Part shown: one piece after another, positions 8,578 to 16,887 of the stretch
How the letters are laid out: each line of letters starts with the position of its first letter
Numbering within the stretch: position 1 is the stretch's first letter
Origin: JAJFJD01 sp965228695
GTDB lineage: Bacteria > Pseudomonadota > Alphaproteobacteria > UBA8366
Direction: 5' to 3'
Length of the DNA: 64,000 nt
NCBI GenBank assembly: GCA_965228695.1
Contig: CBDDIB010000002.1
Coordinates: 3,906,001 to 3,970,000, forward strand
Program-made: the position numbers and the translations under genes
Notes under the pieces: generated by a model
What the model saw: only the letters and a program-made list of their open reading frames with translations
The model's database searches: none
What the model was told of the DNA's origin: nothing

Positions 8578-9132
8578 ATGCTGATCCTCGAACTGACGGC
8601 CGGGATTCTGCCGGGCATCGTCATCGTGTTCTCGGGTGTCTGGATGGCGCTCCATTGGCGCGTTATCGGCACGGCCCGTCAAAGAGCTCTCGCGATCGCG
8701 ATGGCGACATCTCTGATCATCGTCCTGATCGGTTTTCTGCGCACCGCCTCCGCGACATTTGTCATAGCGGTCGTCGTCCTGCTCTCGATAACCGTAGCCT
8801 ATGGCATAGTCTCGGGATCGAGCCGCAACGGATGGCCGCTCCGAACTCTCCCGCCGGACACGCTGGCAAAGATGCTGTACAAACCGCTCGCCTGTTTTTT
8901 CGGAACTGCCGCGGTCGTATCGACGGTTGCCCTCTTCGCCACCATGCAACGCGGACCGCAGCCGGATCTGCCGATTTTCGAGTTAAGTGGCACCGCGGCC
9001 GCTCTTTGGGCGTTGATGCTGGTCGGCGGCGTCTGGGCGAAGAAGAACATGCCGATGTCACGGCCCACAGTGCATCGGCGCAATGCCGCTAGTCGATATG
9101 GACAATCGCCTTTCCGGAAATTTCCCGGTTGA
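8578..9132 (+). CDS. Hypothetical integral membrane protein
   Basis: A 184-residue protein with about five hydrophobic segments (near 5-25, 38-56, 59-78, 103-122, 136-150) and a basic cytoplasmic tail rich in Arg and Asn. No conserved motif is recognised. No strong ribosome site precedes the ATG, so the start is uncertain. Its 3' end overlaps the convergent MDR gene by 44 bp; the last 15 or so residues are therefore read from DNA that also encodes the end of that enzyme. Confidence 0.55.
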   Translation: MLILELTAGILPGIVIVFSGVWMALHWRVIGTARQRALAIAMATSLIIVLIGFLRTASATFVIAVVVLLSITVAYGIVSGSSRNGWPLRTLPPDTLAKMLYKPLACFFGTAAVVSTVALFATMQRGPQPDLPIFELSGTAAALWALMLVGGVWAKKNMPMSRPTVHRRNAASRYGQSPFRKFPG

Positions 9133-10024
9133 ACAGGCGGTCCGCCAAGACGCCGATCTCTTCGAACGGACCCTCCGCCGCAATATTCGGATCGAGTGTG
9201 CCGGCGGCGAGCAGCCCGGCAAGCACGCCCAATCCGTCACAGGCGGACCGTCGACCGAATTCGGTAAAGAGATACAAGCCGTAAACCCGGGCGCGCCCGA
9301 CGCGGAAAAAGTCGCGAACATCGATCGTCGCGGACTCCCCCGCGGACACTCCGAAATTCACCAGGACGCCGCCCCGGTCGACCAGTTGCAAGCTGTCGGC
9401 CAGGACATCGCCGCCGACCGAATCCAGGATGCAGTGATACGGACCATACGCGGCGGCGCCCGTGGCGCGCTCGCCGCAGACCACGTGATCGGCGCCCGCG
9501 TCGCGCACGAGATCGCTTTGGGACTCGCGGCGGATCAGCGCCGTAACAGTCGCCCCCGACAGCTTCGCCAGTTGGATTGCGAACAGCCCGACGCCGCCGG
9601 ACGCGCCGGTCACCAAAACACGCCGGCCCAACAACTGGCCCCCCTGCTCCAACGCGTAGAGTGCGGTAAGTCCGGCCACCGGCAAGGCCGCGGCGGCGGC
9701 AAAGGACACCTTATCCGGCAGCTCCGCCATCATCCGCGTCTCGACGGCGGCGCGATCGGCCCAGGATCCGGCCGGCACGACACCCACGACGCGGCTGCCT
9801 TCCGGCGGCCCCGTGCCATCGGCGGCCGCCTGCGCGATGACGCCCGCAAGATCCCAGCCCAAATGCGTCCCGGCGGCTTCACGCCGGGTGCGCCGGACTT
9901 CGCCCAGGTTGAGCGACACCGCCTTGACCCGCACGATGGCCTGGTTTGGCGCGGGAACCGGGTCCGCAACCTCGGTGACCGCGAGGTGCCCGGTCGCGGT
10001 CGGGTCAATTAGGGCGGCGCGCAT
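9089..10024 (-). CDS. Quinone-oxidoreductase-like MDR dehydrogenase
   Basis: A 311-residue medium-chain dehydrogenase/reductase. The N-terminal GroES-like domain (about 1-120) has SLNLGEVRRTRR and GWDLAGVI. The Rossmann domain carries the NADP-binding loop VTGASGGVGLFAIQLAKL (about 140-160). Structural zinc cysteines are absent, which places it with zinc-free quinone oxidoreductases that reduce quinones or activated alkenes with NADPH. Its start is 43 bp from the stop of the upstream TauD gene on the same strand, so the two are probably co-transcribed. Confidence 0.88.
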   Translation of the reverse strand: MRAALIDPTATGHLAVTEVADPVPAPNQAIVRVKAVSLNLGEVRRTRREAAGTHLGWDLAGVIAQAAADGTGPPEGSRVVGVVPAGSWADRAAVETRMMAELPDKVSFAAAAALPVAGLTALYALEQGGQLLGRRVLVTGASGGVGLFAIQLAKLSGATVTALIRRESQSDLVRDAGADHVVCGERATGAAAYGPYHCILDSVGGDVLADSLQLVDRGGVLVNFGVSAGESATIDVRDFFRVGRARVYGLYLFTEFGRRSACDGLGVLAGLLAAGTLDPNIAAEGPFEEIGVLADRLFNREISGKAIVHID

Positions 10025-10067
10025 CGCTTCCTCCTCTCGAATTCCAGTGAGCGACCGGCGACAGCCG

Positions 10068-10883
10068 CTAGACCGGCCTGTCCCCGCAAACGGTGACGCG
10101 ATACCCGAAGCGGCGTTGCGGGAAATAATCCCACATAGCGTTGTGCAGGACGCAGCGATTGTCCCAGAAAGCGATCGAATTCGGCTCCCATTTGAAACGG
10201 CATTGCCAGGCGGGCTTCTCGATGTGCCGGTACAGCATGTCGAGCAGCGCGTCGCTCTCTTCTTTTGTGAAGCCGGCGATCTCCGACGTGAAGATGCGAT
10301 TCACGAACAGCGCCTTACGCCCCGTTTCCGGATGCGTGCGGACGACCGGGTGTTCCGCCTTGGGAAAGACCTTCGACTCGTCGCTGGTCCGGGGCCGGAA
10401 ATATTCACCGTCATGGACCGCCGTCAGACCGCCGAGAAACTCGCGCATCGGCTCGGAGAGCGCCTCATATGCCGCGTACATATTGGCGAACAGGGTGTCG
10501 CCGCCGCCGTTTTCCGGCACTTCGAGCAGGTGCAGGATCGAGCCCATCGGCGGTTCCGCGTCGCAGGTCACGTCGGAATGCCAATACTGGCCCGATACCT
10601 TCGTAGAATTCTCGTCCGCTTTCACGGCGATAACGTCCGGATGACCATCCACCGCGTTGCTGGGTTGCGGGTGAACGTGCAGTTTGCCGAAATGGCGGCC
10701 GAAATCCTTGTGCTGGTCCAGCGTGATATCCTGATCGCGAAAGAAGACGACGAGGTTGTCGAGCAATGCCTGGTGGATTTCCTCGAACTGGCTGTTGCTG
10801 ATCCCATCCGCGATATCGACGCCGGTAATCTCGGCGCCGATGGTCGGCGTCAGCTTGCGTACTTCTATGGGTTGGAGACTCAT
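10068..10883 (-). CDS. TauD/TfdA-family Fe(II)/2-oxoglutarate dioxygenase (copy 2)
   Basis: A 271-residue enzyme with iron ligands H102-x-D104 (YWHSDVT) and H247 (CVLHNAMWDY), and R262 for 2-oxoglutarate. It shares with copies 1 and 3 the blocks GAEITGVDI, VVFFRDQDIT, PPMGSILHLLEVP, GGDTLFANMYAAYEALS and IAFWDNRCV. It is closest to copy 1 around the N terminus (identical spacing to DQHKDFGR.FG). A GGAGGAG site lies about 13 nt before the ATG. It is followed in the same direction by the MDR reductase, suggesting an oxidation-reduction pathway for one substrate; this is inference. It is divergent from the dehydratase operon at 11072. Confidence 0.9.
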   Translation of the reverse strand: MSLQPIEVRKLTPTIGAEITGVDIADGISNSQFEEIHQALLDNLVVFFRDQDITLDQHKDFGRHFGKLHVHPQPSNAVDGHPDVIAVKADENSTKVSGQYWHSDVTCDAEPPMGSILHLLEVPENGGGDTLFANMYAAYEALSEPMREFLGGLTAVHDGEYFRPRTSDESKVFPKAEHPVVRTHPETGRKALFVNRIFTSEIAGFTKEESDALLDMLYRHIEKPAWQCRFKWEPNSIAFWDNRCVLHNAMWDYFPQRRFGYRVTVCGDRPV

Positions 10884-11071
10884 CGCGTCTATTTCTCCTC
10901 CGTCGTGTCCGCATCAGTCTAGCGCGAACCGGCGTCGAAGGCACATGCGGGACGCCCCTCATCCGCCCGTTGCCGAGTGACCGGCCTTGGTGCGCCATTC
11001 GCGCTGGCAGTCGTCGATGCTCTATAAAGGGACATCAACCCAATTCGATCAGCAACGTCCAGGGAACGACC

Positions 11072-11380
11072 ATGCCAGGATCAGACTCAGCAACACCCCC
11101 ATCCGGCGCCGGCGATGGCCTCGATGCCATCGTGATCTCGGAAAGCGACAATATCGCGGTCTGTCTTCGCGACATCGACGCCGATAGCGACGTGTCGATC
11201 CGGCGGGGACAGGACAGTTTTGTCCTCGTTGCGGCCGATCCGATCCCCCGTGGCCATAAGATCGCCGTCAAGCAAATCGCCGAGGGCGACAAAGTCTTGA
11301 AATACGGCGAGGTCATCGGCCAGGCGTCGCAACACATCGGCATCGGCAATCACGTTCACGTTCACAACGTCGTCGACTGA
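11072..11380 (+). CDS. UxaA/GarD-family dehydratase, small SAF-domain subunit
   Basis: A 102-residue SAF-type domain protein, equivalent to the N-terminal domain of altronate and galactarate dehydratases. Family text is VADPIPRGHKIAVKQIAEGDKVLKYGEVIG, followed by a His-rich end (HVHVHNVVD) that supplies metal or substrate contacts in the family. In many bacteria this domain is fused to the large domain; here it is a separate gene 40 bp upstream of it. I chose the ATG at 11072 because AGGGAA precedes it and the earlier open frame shows no homology. The substrate is probably a sugar acid or short hydroxy acid. Confidence 0.85.
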   Translation: MPGSDSATPPSGAGDGLDAIVISESDNIAVCLRDIDADSDVSIRRGQDSFVLVAADPIPRGHKIAVKQIAEGDKVLKYGEVIGQASQHIGIGNHVHVHNVVD

Positions 11381-11420
11381 ACCGACCACGGAATTCGATC
11401 AGCAAGGAGTGTCTCAGGAA

Positions 11421-12578
11421 ATGTTCTTCGGCTACCCACGAAGCGACGGCAGCGTCGGCGTCCGGAATCGCATCGGCATCATCTCGCTGATGGACAACTG
11501 CAACGGCCTCGCCCAGAAGATCAATCAAAACGTGCGCGGCACGGACCTCGTGACCGACCTGTTCGGGCGCAAGCTGATCGGACGCAACCACGAGATGCGG
11601 CTCAAGGCGATCCACGGGATGGCGATGAACCCCAATCTGGCGGGCGTCGTCCTGATCTCGCTGCACAGCACGTCGACCGACACATTTGCCGAACCGATCG
11701 CGGCGGCCGGCAAGGACGTCGAGTGCGTCGCGTTCCAGGACGAATGCAGCACGTGGCGGACGGTCGAGAAAGGCATCGTCGCCGCGGCCAAAATGGTGCG
11801 GAAACATTCGGCCACGCAGCGCAGCGAACAGCCGCTGTCCAAGCTCATCTTCGGCGTGGAATGCGGCGGATCGGACTTCAGCAGCGGCATCTCGGGCAAC
11901 CCGGCGCTCGGCCACGCGGCGGACCTGCTGATGGATGCGGGCGGCTCGGTCGTGCTGTCGGAAACCGCCGAGATCATGGGGGCGGAACATCTACTCGCCG
12001 AACGGTCGGTCAACAAGGACGTGGCGGCGAAGATCGTCCAGGCGATCGCCGATATGGAGGAAATGTCCCGGATGGGCGGCGTCGAGGATATCCGCAAGAC
12101 CAATCCGTCGGCGGACAACATCAAGGGCGGCCTCACCACCTTGGCGGAGAAGGCGCTAGGCGCGGTCAAGAAGGCCGGCACCAAGCCGCTGCAGGGCGTC
12201 GTCGACTATTGCGAGCCCGTCGTCCCCGAGCCGCCGGGCTTCTATTTCATGAGCACGCCGGCACCGGCCTGCGAATCCATGACCGGCTTGGCCGCCGGCG
12301 GCGCGCAGATCATCGGGTTCAACACCGGTCTGGGCCAGCCGTCCTCGCACCCGTTCTCCCCGACGATCAAGATCACCGGCAATCCCCATGCCGCATCGCG
12401 CGGTTTCGACGATCTGGACGTGGACGTCAGCGAGATCATGTCCGGTTCCATGACAATCGAGGAAGGCGGCCGTCTCATCTATGACGAGTTGCTGCGGGTC
12501 GCCAACGGGCAATACACCTATACCGAACTCTACGAAACGGGGCAGTCGACGATCGGCGTCGCCGGCGCGAGTTTCTAA
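11421..12578 (+). CDS. UxaA/GarD-family dehydratase, large subunit
   Basis: A 385-residue protein matching the catalytic domain of altronate/galactarate (D-threo-aldarate) dehydratases. The opening GYPRSDGSVGVRNRIGIIS is characteristic; later text includes VECGGSDFSSGISGNPALG, GGSVVLSETAEIMGAEHLLAER and an FNTGLGQPS.HPFSPTIKITGN block that places the Fe-dependent active site. These enzymes dehydrate sugar acids to 2-keto-3-deoxy acids. The ATG at 11421 is preferred because AAGGAG (11404-11409) overlaps the alternative GTG at 11409. The split small subunit lies just upstream and an enoyl-CoA hydratase 17 bp downstream, so the acid may be handled as or after a CoA ester. Confidence 0.88.
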   Translation: MFFGYPRSDGSVGVRNRIGIISLMDNCNGLAQKINQNVRGTDLVTDLFGRKLIGRNHEMRLKAIHGMAMNPNLAGVVLISLHSTSTDTFAEPIAAAGKDVECVAFQDECSTWRTVEKGIVAAAKMVRKHSATQRSEQPLSKLIFGVECGGSDFSSGISGNPALGHAADLLMDAGGSVVLSETAEIMGAEHLLAERSVNKDVAAKIVQAIADMEEMSRMGGVEDIRKTNPSADNIKGGLTTLAEKALGAVKKAGTKPLQGVVDYCEPVVPEPPGFYFMSTPAPACESMTGLAAGGAQIIGFNTGLGQPSSHPFSPTIKITGNPHAASRGFDDLDVDVSEIMSGSMTIEEGGRLIYDELLRVANGQYTYTELYETGQSTIGVAGASF

Positions 12579-12595
12579 ACACCGGGAGGAATCGC

Positions 12596-13390
12596 ATGAG
12601 CGACGATCCGCTGCTGTTCGAGATCCAAGACCGTGTCGCCGTCATCACCTTGAACCGACCGGCGCAACGCAACGCCATCAACCAAGACATGGGAACCAAG
12701 CTCATGGACCGCCTGGCGGAGGTGCGTGCGGACCCGGAAATCCGCGTCGCCATCCTGACCGGCGCCGGCGGCACGTTCAGCGCGGGCGCCGATCTGAAGG
12801 AACGCGCCTCCGGCGGCGGTCAGCGCAGTCAGGACAACGCGCCCGCATCGGTCATCGAGGCGAACCCCGATGCACGCTGGTCCACGATGACATTCGAGAA
12901 ACCGCTGATCGCGGCGATCGACGGGTATTGCCTGGCCGGCGGCATGGAACTGGCGCTCGCCGCCGACATCAGGGTCTGCTCGACCGGGGCGCAATTCGGC
13001 CTGCCGGAGATCACCCACGGTTTCTTCCCGGGCGGCGGCGGCCCGCAGCGCCTGGCGCGCAGCATCCCGCAATCCATGGCGATGGAACTCGTCCTGACCG
13101 GCGACCGCATCGATGCCGAGACGGCGCTGCGGGTCGGCATCGTCAGCCGCATGGTGCCCGCAGACGACCTGATGCCGACCGCCCTCAAGATCGCGACGCG
13201 CATCGCGGGCCACGCCCCGCTCGCGGTCAAGGCCGCGAAGGAAATCACCCAAACGGCGTTGGACGAAACCTTCGAGCAGGGCATGCGGCTCGGCGGCGCC
13301 CTCCGCTGGATTGTCGGACAAACCGAGGACGCGAAGGAAGGCCCCCGCGCCTTCGCCGAGAAGCGCCCCCCGAACTATATGGGCCGTTAA
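12596..13390 (+). CDS. Enoyl-CoA hydratase/isomerase family protein
   Basis: A 264-residue crotonase-fold enzyme. Oxyanion-hole segments FSAGADLKER and DGYCLAGGMELALAADIRV are intact, and both catalytic-type glutamates are present (GGMEL and GLPEITHG). It adds water across, or isomerises, 2-enoyl-CoA thioesters. The ATG follows GGGAGG. It is the third gene of the operon with the UxaA-type subunits (17-bp gap), which ties it to the same catabolic route rather than to general fatty-acid oxidation. Confidence 0.9.
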   Translation: MSDDPLLFEIQDRVAVITLNRPAQRNAINQDMGTKLMDRLAEVRADPEIRVAILTGAGGTFSAGADLKERASGGGQRSQDNAPASVIEANPDARWSTMTFEKPLIAAIDGYCLAGGMELALAADIRVCSTGAQFGLPEITHGFFPGGGGPQRLARSIPQSMAMELVLTGDRIDAETALRVGIVSRMVPADDLMPTALKIATRIAGHAPLAVKAAKEITQTALDETFEQGMRLGGALRWIVGQTEDAKEGPRAFAEKRPPNYMGR

Positions 13391-13425
13391 CCGCCGGGCC
13401 TGCGGTTCCTAGCGTCCCTCTGCCG

Positions 13426-13845
13426 TTAATATTGATCGAGCAGGTATTTCACGAGATCGGTGGTGGTCACGATACCGACCAATGTGCCGCCGTCGTCTAC
13501 CACCGGCAGCGAGTGAAGCGATCCCGTGCTCAATTTCTCCGCTGCCGTGCGGATCGGTTCACCGGCGCCGATCGTGACGAGGTCGCTCGACATCACCTGC
13601 TCTATCGTGAATTGCGAATCCAGATACTCCGTATTGGCGGAATCCGGCGTTCCATAGGCATCAAGGCTGAGCTTCATCATGTCGCTGGAACTGATCACGC
13701 CGATCGGCTTCTCGCCGTTAACGACCGGCACGTGGTGTATGCGATTTTTGGTCAATAGGGTGTAAACCTCGCTGACCTTTTGCGCCGTGTGCACGGTCAT
13801 CGGCTCGGTCGACATGATGTGCGAAACAGGTTCGTTGTGCTTCAT
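13426..13845 (-). CDS. CBS-pair domain protein
   Basis: A 139-residue stand-alone Bateman module. Two CBS repeats are seen: first MSTEPMTVHTAQKVSEVYTL...HHVPVVNGEKPIGVISSSDMMKL, second MSSDLVTIGAGEPIRTAAEKL...HSLPVVDDGGTLVGIVTTTDLVKYL. Both have the GxxSSxD/GxVTTxD ends that bind adenosyl ligands. Such proteins usually sense AMP, ATP or SAM and control a partner. No obvious partner enzyme adjoins. AAAGG precedes the ATG. It converges on the enoyl-CoA hydratase with 35 bp between stops. Confidence 0.9.
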   Translation of the reverse strand: MKHNEPVSHIMSTEPMTVHTAQKVSEVYTLLTKNRIHHVPVVNGEKPIGVISSSDMMKLSLDAYGTPDSANTEYLDSQFTIEQVMSSDLVTIGAGEPIRTAAEKLSTGSLHSLPVVDDGGTLVGIVTTTDLVKYLLDQY

Positions 13846-14046
13846 CGTTGGTACCTTTGCGGTTTAGCGGATAGACGACGGTGAAACCCCGCCTCGCAGG
13901 AGCCTCCCCCGCAACTATGCGCCGCGATCGCACGCCCCTCATTGACCGATATCAAGGCGCCGCAAACACCGATGACGGCCGTGATCGCCGTTCGCTTCGG
14001 GAAACTCGGCACGGAAACCGCAAGAGATGGTTTGCAGGACTTGTCC

Positions 14047-14085
14047 TCACCTCCCTCACCCTGAGCCAGTCGAAGGGTCTTCGCT
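14047..14085. repeat. Single REP-like palindromic element
   Basis: The segment contains CCCTCACCCTGAGCCAGTCG followed by AAGGGT, which matches the arm of the 69-bp repeats at 3422-3586 apart from a few substitutions. It lies in the 263-bp gap between the starts and stops of the CBS and VOC genes. It supports this being a dispersed family in the genome and not a local tandem. Confidence 0.6.
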
Positions 14086-14108
14086 GTCTCTGCAAGCGTT
14101 GAAAATGG

Positions 14109-14480
14109 CTACACGTGTTGGTCTACCAGGATCGGGTTACCGTCCGGATCGACGACGACAAAGCTCGCCGGACCGCTGGTTGCCTCGTCTGCCTCGCTCG
14201 CGAGGGAAACGCCATCCGCCTTGAGACGTTTCTGGATATCACGCACGTCCTCGAAATCGTCGAGCGGCGTCCCATCCGGCCCCCAGCCGGGATTGAAGGT
14301 CAGCATGTTCTTGTCGAACATCCCCTGGAAGAGACCGATCACGCAGTCGCCGTTCGCGAGGATCAGCCAATTCTGGCTCGCGTCGCCGCCGATCTCACCG
14401 AACCCCAGCTTCTCGTAGAATGCCTTCGACGCCGCCAAGTCTTTCACGGTCAGGCTGATCGAAAAAGCCCCAAGGCTCAT
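14109..14480 (-). CDS. VOC (glyoxalase/bleomycin-resistance) family protein
   Basis: A 123-residue single vicinal-oxygen-chelate module: SISLTVKDLAASKAFYEKLGF at the N terminus and FVVVDPDGNPILVDQHV at the C terminus. The family ranges from metal-dependent lyases and dioxygenases to binding proteins, and function cannot be assigned. The start at 14480 is set by homology, with a GGAGACC-type ribosome site upstream. It is the last gene of a minus-strand set (GT4, PabB-PabC, cupin, VOC), 53 bp after the cupin stop. Confidence 0.85.
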   Translation of the reverse strand: MSLGAFSISLTVKDLAASKAFYEKLGFGEIGGDASQNWLILANGDCVIGLFQGMFDKNMLTFNPGWGPDGTPLDDFEDVRDIQKRLKADGVSLASEADEATSGPASFVVVDPDGNPILVDQHV

Positions 14481-14533
14481 GGTTGGTCTCCTCAATGGGA
14501 TGAAAGTTACGGCCGGCGGCGATCCGGCGGTAT

Positions 14534-15019
14534 CTAGTCGTCGCTCTTGTCCGGCCCGAATCCGTCCAGGAACCTCGGACCGTCCTCGATGCCGTCGACC
14601 GGCGGGCCGGCAATGCCGTGCCGGGTATCCTTGGCGACGAAGAAGATCACATCCTCCTCGGGTGTCGCCACGCAGCTGTGCTCGACCCCGGCGGGAATAT
14701 GCACGCAATGGCCCGCCGGACAAAAGATCGTCTGATCGCCGATGTCGCATTGCAGCGTCCCCTGCAGGACGTAGTTGAACTGTTCGTTTGGGTGCGTGTG
14801 CCGCTTCGATCCGGACCCTCGGGCCTTATGGATCACGCCGACGATGACCTTCTCGCCGAACAACGCGCCGCCATAAGAGGACGACTTGCCGGAAGTATGG
14901 CGCGGGCTCATGACCTCGCAACTCGTTTCCCCGTCGGGCAGGTCGCCCAGCCCGTTCATGTCATAAACATGCTGGATCTTGCCGTCATGCCGTGTTTTCA
15001 GCGCGGTGTCGCCGGCCAT
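14534..15019 (-). CDS. Cupin-domain protein
   Basis: A 161-residue single cupin. Motif 1 reads SKRHTHPNEQFNYVLQG, with His-His-Glu as metal ligands, and motif 2 CPAGHCVHIPAGVEHSC supplies the last His. This fits a small metal-binding beta-barrel enzyme or sensor. The ATG at 15019 follows a strong GGAGGAAGA site; the longer frame upstream has no cupin similarity. It lies 59 bp downstream of the PabB-PabC gene. No substrate can be inferred. Confidence 0.85.
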   Translation of the reverse strand: MAGDTALKTRHDGKIQHVYDMNGLGDLPDGETSCEVMSPRHTSGKSSSYGGALFGEKVIVGVIHKARGSGSKRHTHPNEQFNYVLQGTLQCDIGDQTIFCPAGHCVHIPAGVEHSCVATPEEDVIFFVAKDTRHGIAGPPVDGIEDGPRFLDGFGPDKSDD

Positions 15020-15078
15020 TTCTCTTCCTCCGAGATTGCATTCGGTGGCCTCATGGTCGGAAGAATGCCCGGGAATTG

Positions 15079-16887
15079 TCAACCGGCGCGCCGCATGGCA
15101 TCGACCGGCTCGGCGCGGACGAGACCGCGCACCGAATTTCCGAGATAAACCCGGTCCGCCGTTTCCAGATCTTCCGGCATCAAGATCGCTTCCTCGATCG
15201 CGCAATCGGGGTCGGCCAACAGGGCCCGGCGCAGCGTGCCATTCAATAGGCCGCAGGCGAGCGGCGGCGTCAGCAGACGGCCATCGCGCTCGATGAACAG
15301 GTTGGTGTAGCTGCCCTCGGTCATTTCGCCCTTCTCGTTGACGAAGATCGCCTCGTCGCAGCCGGTTTCGCGCGCCAGCCGCTCGCGCGTCCGGTCGTAG
15401 AATTGCCGCCGCGTCGTCTTGTGAAACAGAAACCGGTTCCCACTGTCGGTGGCTTCCTCCGCGAGGATATAACGCATACGCGCGCCGGGCGACGGCGGGT
15501 CGATGGCGGCACTCGTCACGTCGATGCCGCCGAATTCATCCAGGGTCAGACGCACCCGATGGCACGGTCCCGCCAACGCATCGGCGACGTCCTCCAGCGC
15601 CGCGCGCACCGCATCGACGTCGCACGCATACCCGAAATAAGCGGCGGACTCCGATAGCCGCGTCAAATGCTCATCCAGCAGGAAATAGCCGCCGTCGCGA
15701 TCCCAACGCATCGTTTCGATCAGCTCGAACGGCGCGGCGCGGCCGGTCATGAACTGCGCTTTCAAGAGGCTTTCCGCATACTCGGCGGGGCCATCGGAAT
15801 CGAAAACGATCCCGCTGCCGATACCCAATTCGCCGCGCCCGTCACCGTCCAGCATGATCGTCCGGATCGCGACATTAAGATCCACGTCGCCGTTCGGCGC
15901 GATCATGCCGACCGCGCCGGTGTAAACGCCGCGCGGCGCGGTCTCCAAGTCACGGATGATCTCCATCGCCCGGATTTTCGGCGCGCCGGTCACCGACCCG
16001 CAGGGAAAGATGCTCCGGATCAAATCGGGCAGGCCGATATCCGGCCGCAACCGCGCCGTTACGCCGGACGTCATCTGGTGCAGGCTGCGGAAGGTCTCGA
16101 CTCGGAACATATCCTGCACCGTTACCGATCCCACTTCCGCGAGCCGGCCGAGATCGTTGCGCATCAGGTCGAGGATCATGAGATTTTCGGCACGCGACTT
16201 TTCGTCGGCGGCCAAGGCTGCCTTCCGGTCCGCGTCTTCCTGCAAGGTGCGCCCCCGCGGCGCCGTCCCCTTCATCGGCCGCATCGCGGCCTGCCCACCT
16301 TGCGTGCGGAGAAACAGTTCCGGCGATAAGGACAGGACGTGGAAGTCCCCGCCGCCGATCAATGCGGCATGCGCCACACGCTGCTCGCGCCGCAATTCGT
16401 TATAGAAAGCAGTGGGATCACCGGAAAACCGGAAGTGATGCTTGAAGGTCAGATTGATCTGATACACATCGCCCGCGGCGATGTAGGCCTTCACCCGGTC
16501 GAACGCCGCCAAATACGCGTCCCGGCCGATCGAGAGCGTCAACCCATCGACTTTGTAATTCGGTTTGCTCGGCGTGAGCGGTGGATCGCCGGCGGCGATT
16601 TCCCGGCAGTCCGTAAAGACACCCATCCAAATCAACGGCTGTGACCGATGCGCCGGCAAGAGCGGCAGCAGCTTCGGCTCCAGGATATAACCGAGTTCAT
16701 AGGCGAGGAACCCGGCGAGATAATGCCCGTCCGCGCACGCTTTATCCATTGCGCTCAATGCCGCCGGTACGCCCCCGGGGTCGTCGCACCGAATGATGCG
16801 GACCGGATCGTCGAAAACCCGGGCCGGCCGGGCCGGGTCGAGGTGATCTTCCAGCAAAACATAGGGCGTCCCGGGCACGTCGGTCAT
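15079..16887 (-). CDS. pabB: Aminodeoxychorismate synthase component I fused to aminodeoxychorismate lyase (PabB-PabC)
   Basis: A 602-residue bifunctional enzyme for p-aminobenzoate, the folate precursor. Residues about 1-385 are PabB: K206 in MKGTAPRGR (the ADC-synthase lysine), NLMILDLMRNDLGR, and GSVTGAPKIRAMEII. Residues about 395-600 are a PLP class-IV lyase: K490 in FHKTTRRQF is the likely Schiff-base lysine, followed by DEAIFVNEKGEMTEGSYTN. Together they turn chorismate plus ammonia from PabA into p-aminobenzoate and pyruvate. No PabA gene is in the window. Its ATG overlaps the TGA of the upstream glycosyltransferase (ATGA), so the two are translationally coupled. Confidence 0.93.
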   Translation of the reverse strand: MTDVPGTPYVLLEDHLDPARPARVFDDPVRIIRCDDPGGVPAALSAMDKACADGHYLAGFLAYELGYILEPKLLPLLPAHRSQPLIWMGVFTDCREIAAGDPPLTPSKPNYKVDGLTLSIGRDAYLAAFDRVKAYIAAGDVYQINLTFKHHFRFSGDPTAFYNELRREQRVAHAALIGGGDFHVLSLSPELFLRTQGGQAAMRPMKGTAPRGRTLQEDADRKAALAADEKSRAENLMILDLMRNDLGRLAEVGSVTVQDMFRVETFRSLHQMTSGVTARLRPDIGLPDLIRSIFPCGSVTGAPKIRAMEIIRDLETAPRGVYTGAVGMIAPNGDVDLNVAIRTIMLDGDGRGELGIGSGIVFDSDGPAEYAESLLKAQFMTGRAAPFELIETMRWDRDGGYFLLDEHLTRLSESAAYFGYACDVDAVRAALEDVADALAGPCHRVRLTLDEFGGIDVTSAAIDPPSPGARMRYILAEEATDSGNRFLFHKTTRRQFYDRTRERLARETGCDEAIFVNEKGEMTEGSYTNLFIERDGRLLTPPLACGLLNGTLRRALLADPDCAIEEAILMPEDLETADRVYLGNSVRGLVRAEPVDAMRRAG

